Positions 63,392-64,000 of a stretch of DNA of 64,000 bases are shown piece after piece. Within the stretch, counting starts at the first letter, position 1; each line of letters opens with the position of its first letter. The position numbers and the translations under genes are program-made. The notes under the pieces are model-generated. The model did no database searches. It was not told the DNA's origin and was given only the letters and a program-made list of their open reading frames with translations. This DNA comes from JANPEZ01 sp031423155. GTDB lineage: Bacteria; Actinomycetota; UBA4738; HRBIN12. The stretch spans positions 1 through 64,000 of the forward strand of contig JANPEZ010000161.1 of NCBI GenBank assembly GCA_031423155.1, read 5' to 3'.

Positions 63392-63907
63392 GTGAACACC
63401 GGAACCGTGCGTATCCTCGTCATCTCAGCTCTGCTGGTCTCGGGTATCGGGGTGCTCGCCAGCGGCTTCACCGGTTCCTCCGGAGGGGCGGTCGCTCTTC
63501 CGACCGGACAGGGCGGACCGAGCGGGACGCCGACTCCCGAGCCGAGTACGACCAAGTCGCCTCAGCCGGCCTCCACGCCGAGTCCACAGATCGCCGGCGT
63601 CAACGTGATGGTCTTCAACGGCACCAACGTGGTGGGCTTGGGCGGCCAGGTTCAGAAGGACCTGGAGAAGGACGACTACACCTTCCCCGCCAACGCCGAC
63701 GACGCCCCTCACAAGCCGATGAACGCCTCTATCGTGTACTTCAGAGGCGGCGACAGCTCGGCTCAGAGCGAGTCGGATGCTCGCTACCTAGCCGACACTT
63801 ACCTCAACGGCGCCAGGGTCAAGGAACTCTCACCCGACTTCGAAAGCCTCGTCGATCCGACCGTTACGGTCGTTGTGGTCGTCGGGGTCGACTTCGCAAC
63901 CGCCTGA
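63392..63907 (+). CDS. LytR C-terminal domain protein
   Basis: 171 residues. One N-terminal membrane helix (VRILVISALLVSGIGVLASG), a Pro/Thr/Ser-rich linker (PTPEPSTTKSPQPASTPSP) and a LytR_C domain (VNVMVFNGTNVVGLGGQV, VVVVVGVDF). Probably tethers a cell-wall-related domain outside the cell. GTG start from the leaderless box. Confidence 0.85.
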   Translation: MNTGTVRILVISALLVSGIGVLASGFTGSSGGAVALPTGQGGPSGTPTPEPSTTKSPQPASTPSPQIAGVNVMVFNGTNVVGLGGQVQKDLEKDDYTFPANADDAPHKPMNASIVYFRGGDSSAQSESDARYLADTYLNGARVKELSPDFESLVDPTVTVVVVVGVDFATA

Positions 63908-63908
63908 C

Positions 63909-64000
63909 GTGCTGCCGGCCCTGATCGACCGGGCCGAGCGAGCGGGCATCTTCTTAGATTTCGACGGGTCGCTCTCATCCATCGTTGCGCGACCCTCGCT
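63909..64000 (+). CDS. otsB: Trehalose-phosphatase, N-terminal part
   Basis: First 30 residues only; the gene runs off the right edge. GTG at 63909, one base after the LytR_C stop. HAD motif I reads FLDFDGSLSSIV, very near the FLDFDGTLAPI of OtsB, with Ser for Thr. Too short for certainty. Confidence 0.65.
   Translation, partial: MLPALIDRAERAGIFLDFDGSLSSIVARPS

Overview
The window reads as a high-GC chromosome segment of an Actinomycetota member, probably an uncultivated or early-branching one. The evidence is a DUF2342 metalloprotease beside tilS and hpt, the ftsH-folE-folP-folB-folK-panC-coaX-lysS-clpC order, CarD, a DUF3263 protein, a LytR_C protein, and many TANNNT boxes only 6-9 nt before start codons, as expected for leaderless mRNAs. 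I cannot place it to class from sequence alone.

Layout. 1-1050 is the end of holB. 1056-4530 is an accessory patch: a frameshifted Rhs fragment with a toxin-like tip, an overlapping candidate immunity gene, a DUF2283 protein, a receiver-only protein and a DUF4143-type ATPase. 4622-23416 is a signalling island: six tandem paralogous membrane histidine kinases plus one sensor-only protein on the minus strand, joined by 4-base overlaps. They are followed by a universal stress protein, a LuxR-type regulator, a receiver-HTH-cyclase fusion and a seventh kinase of the same family. 23421-26657 holds a UspA-UbiB fusion, tRNA-Thr(CGU) and a secreted lysyl-oxidase-like protein.

26920-45399 is mostly housekeeping: tilS, hpt, ftsH, the folate genes, panC, coaX, lysS and clpC (clpC carries a frameshift), with several unknowns interleaved. 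45408-49056 has a VapBC pair, an ECF sigma factor with a membrane partner, a RIO-like kinase and a small unit encoding a 19-residue peptide. 49057-54500 carries radA, carD, a PIN-domain protein, ispD, ispF, an rlmB-like methyltransferase and tRNA-Thr(UGU). 54503-57732 has a P450, an acetyltransferase and an N-acyl-D-amino-acid deacylase. 57845-60435 is a DsrE-TusA-SQR-TusA-DsrE sulfur-relay operon. The end holds a coiled-coil protein, a GAF/PAS histidine kinase, a DUF3263 protein, a LytR_C protein and the start of otsB.

The two most unusual assemblies are the histidine-kinase array, in which one member has Arg in place of the phospho-acceptor His, and the mirror-symmetric sulfur-relay operon. 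Three near-identical GGTGCnnGCACC palindromes lie upstream of the receiver gene, the universal stress gene and the UspA-UbiB gene and may mark a shared regulon. All family names come from reading motifs; no database search was run.
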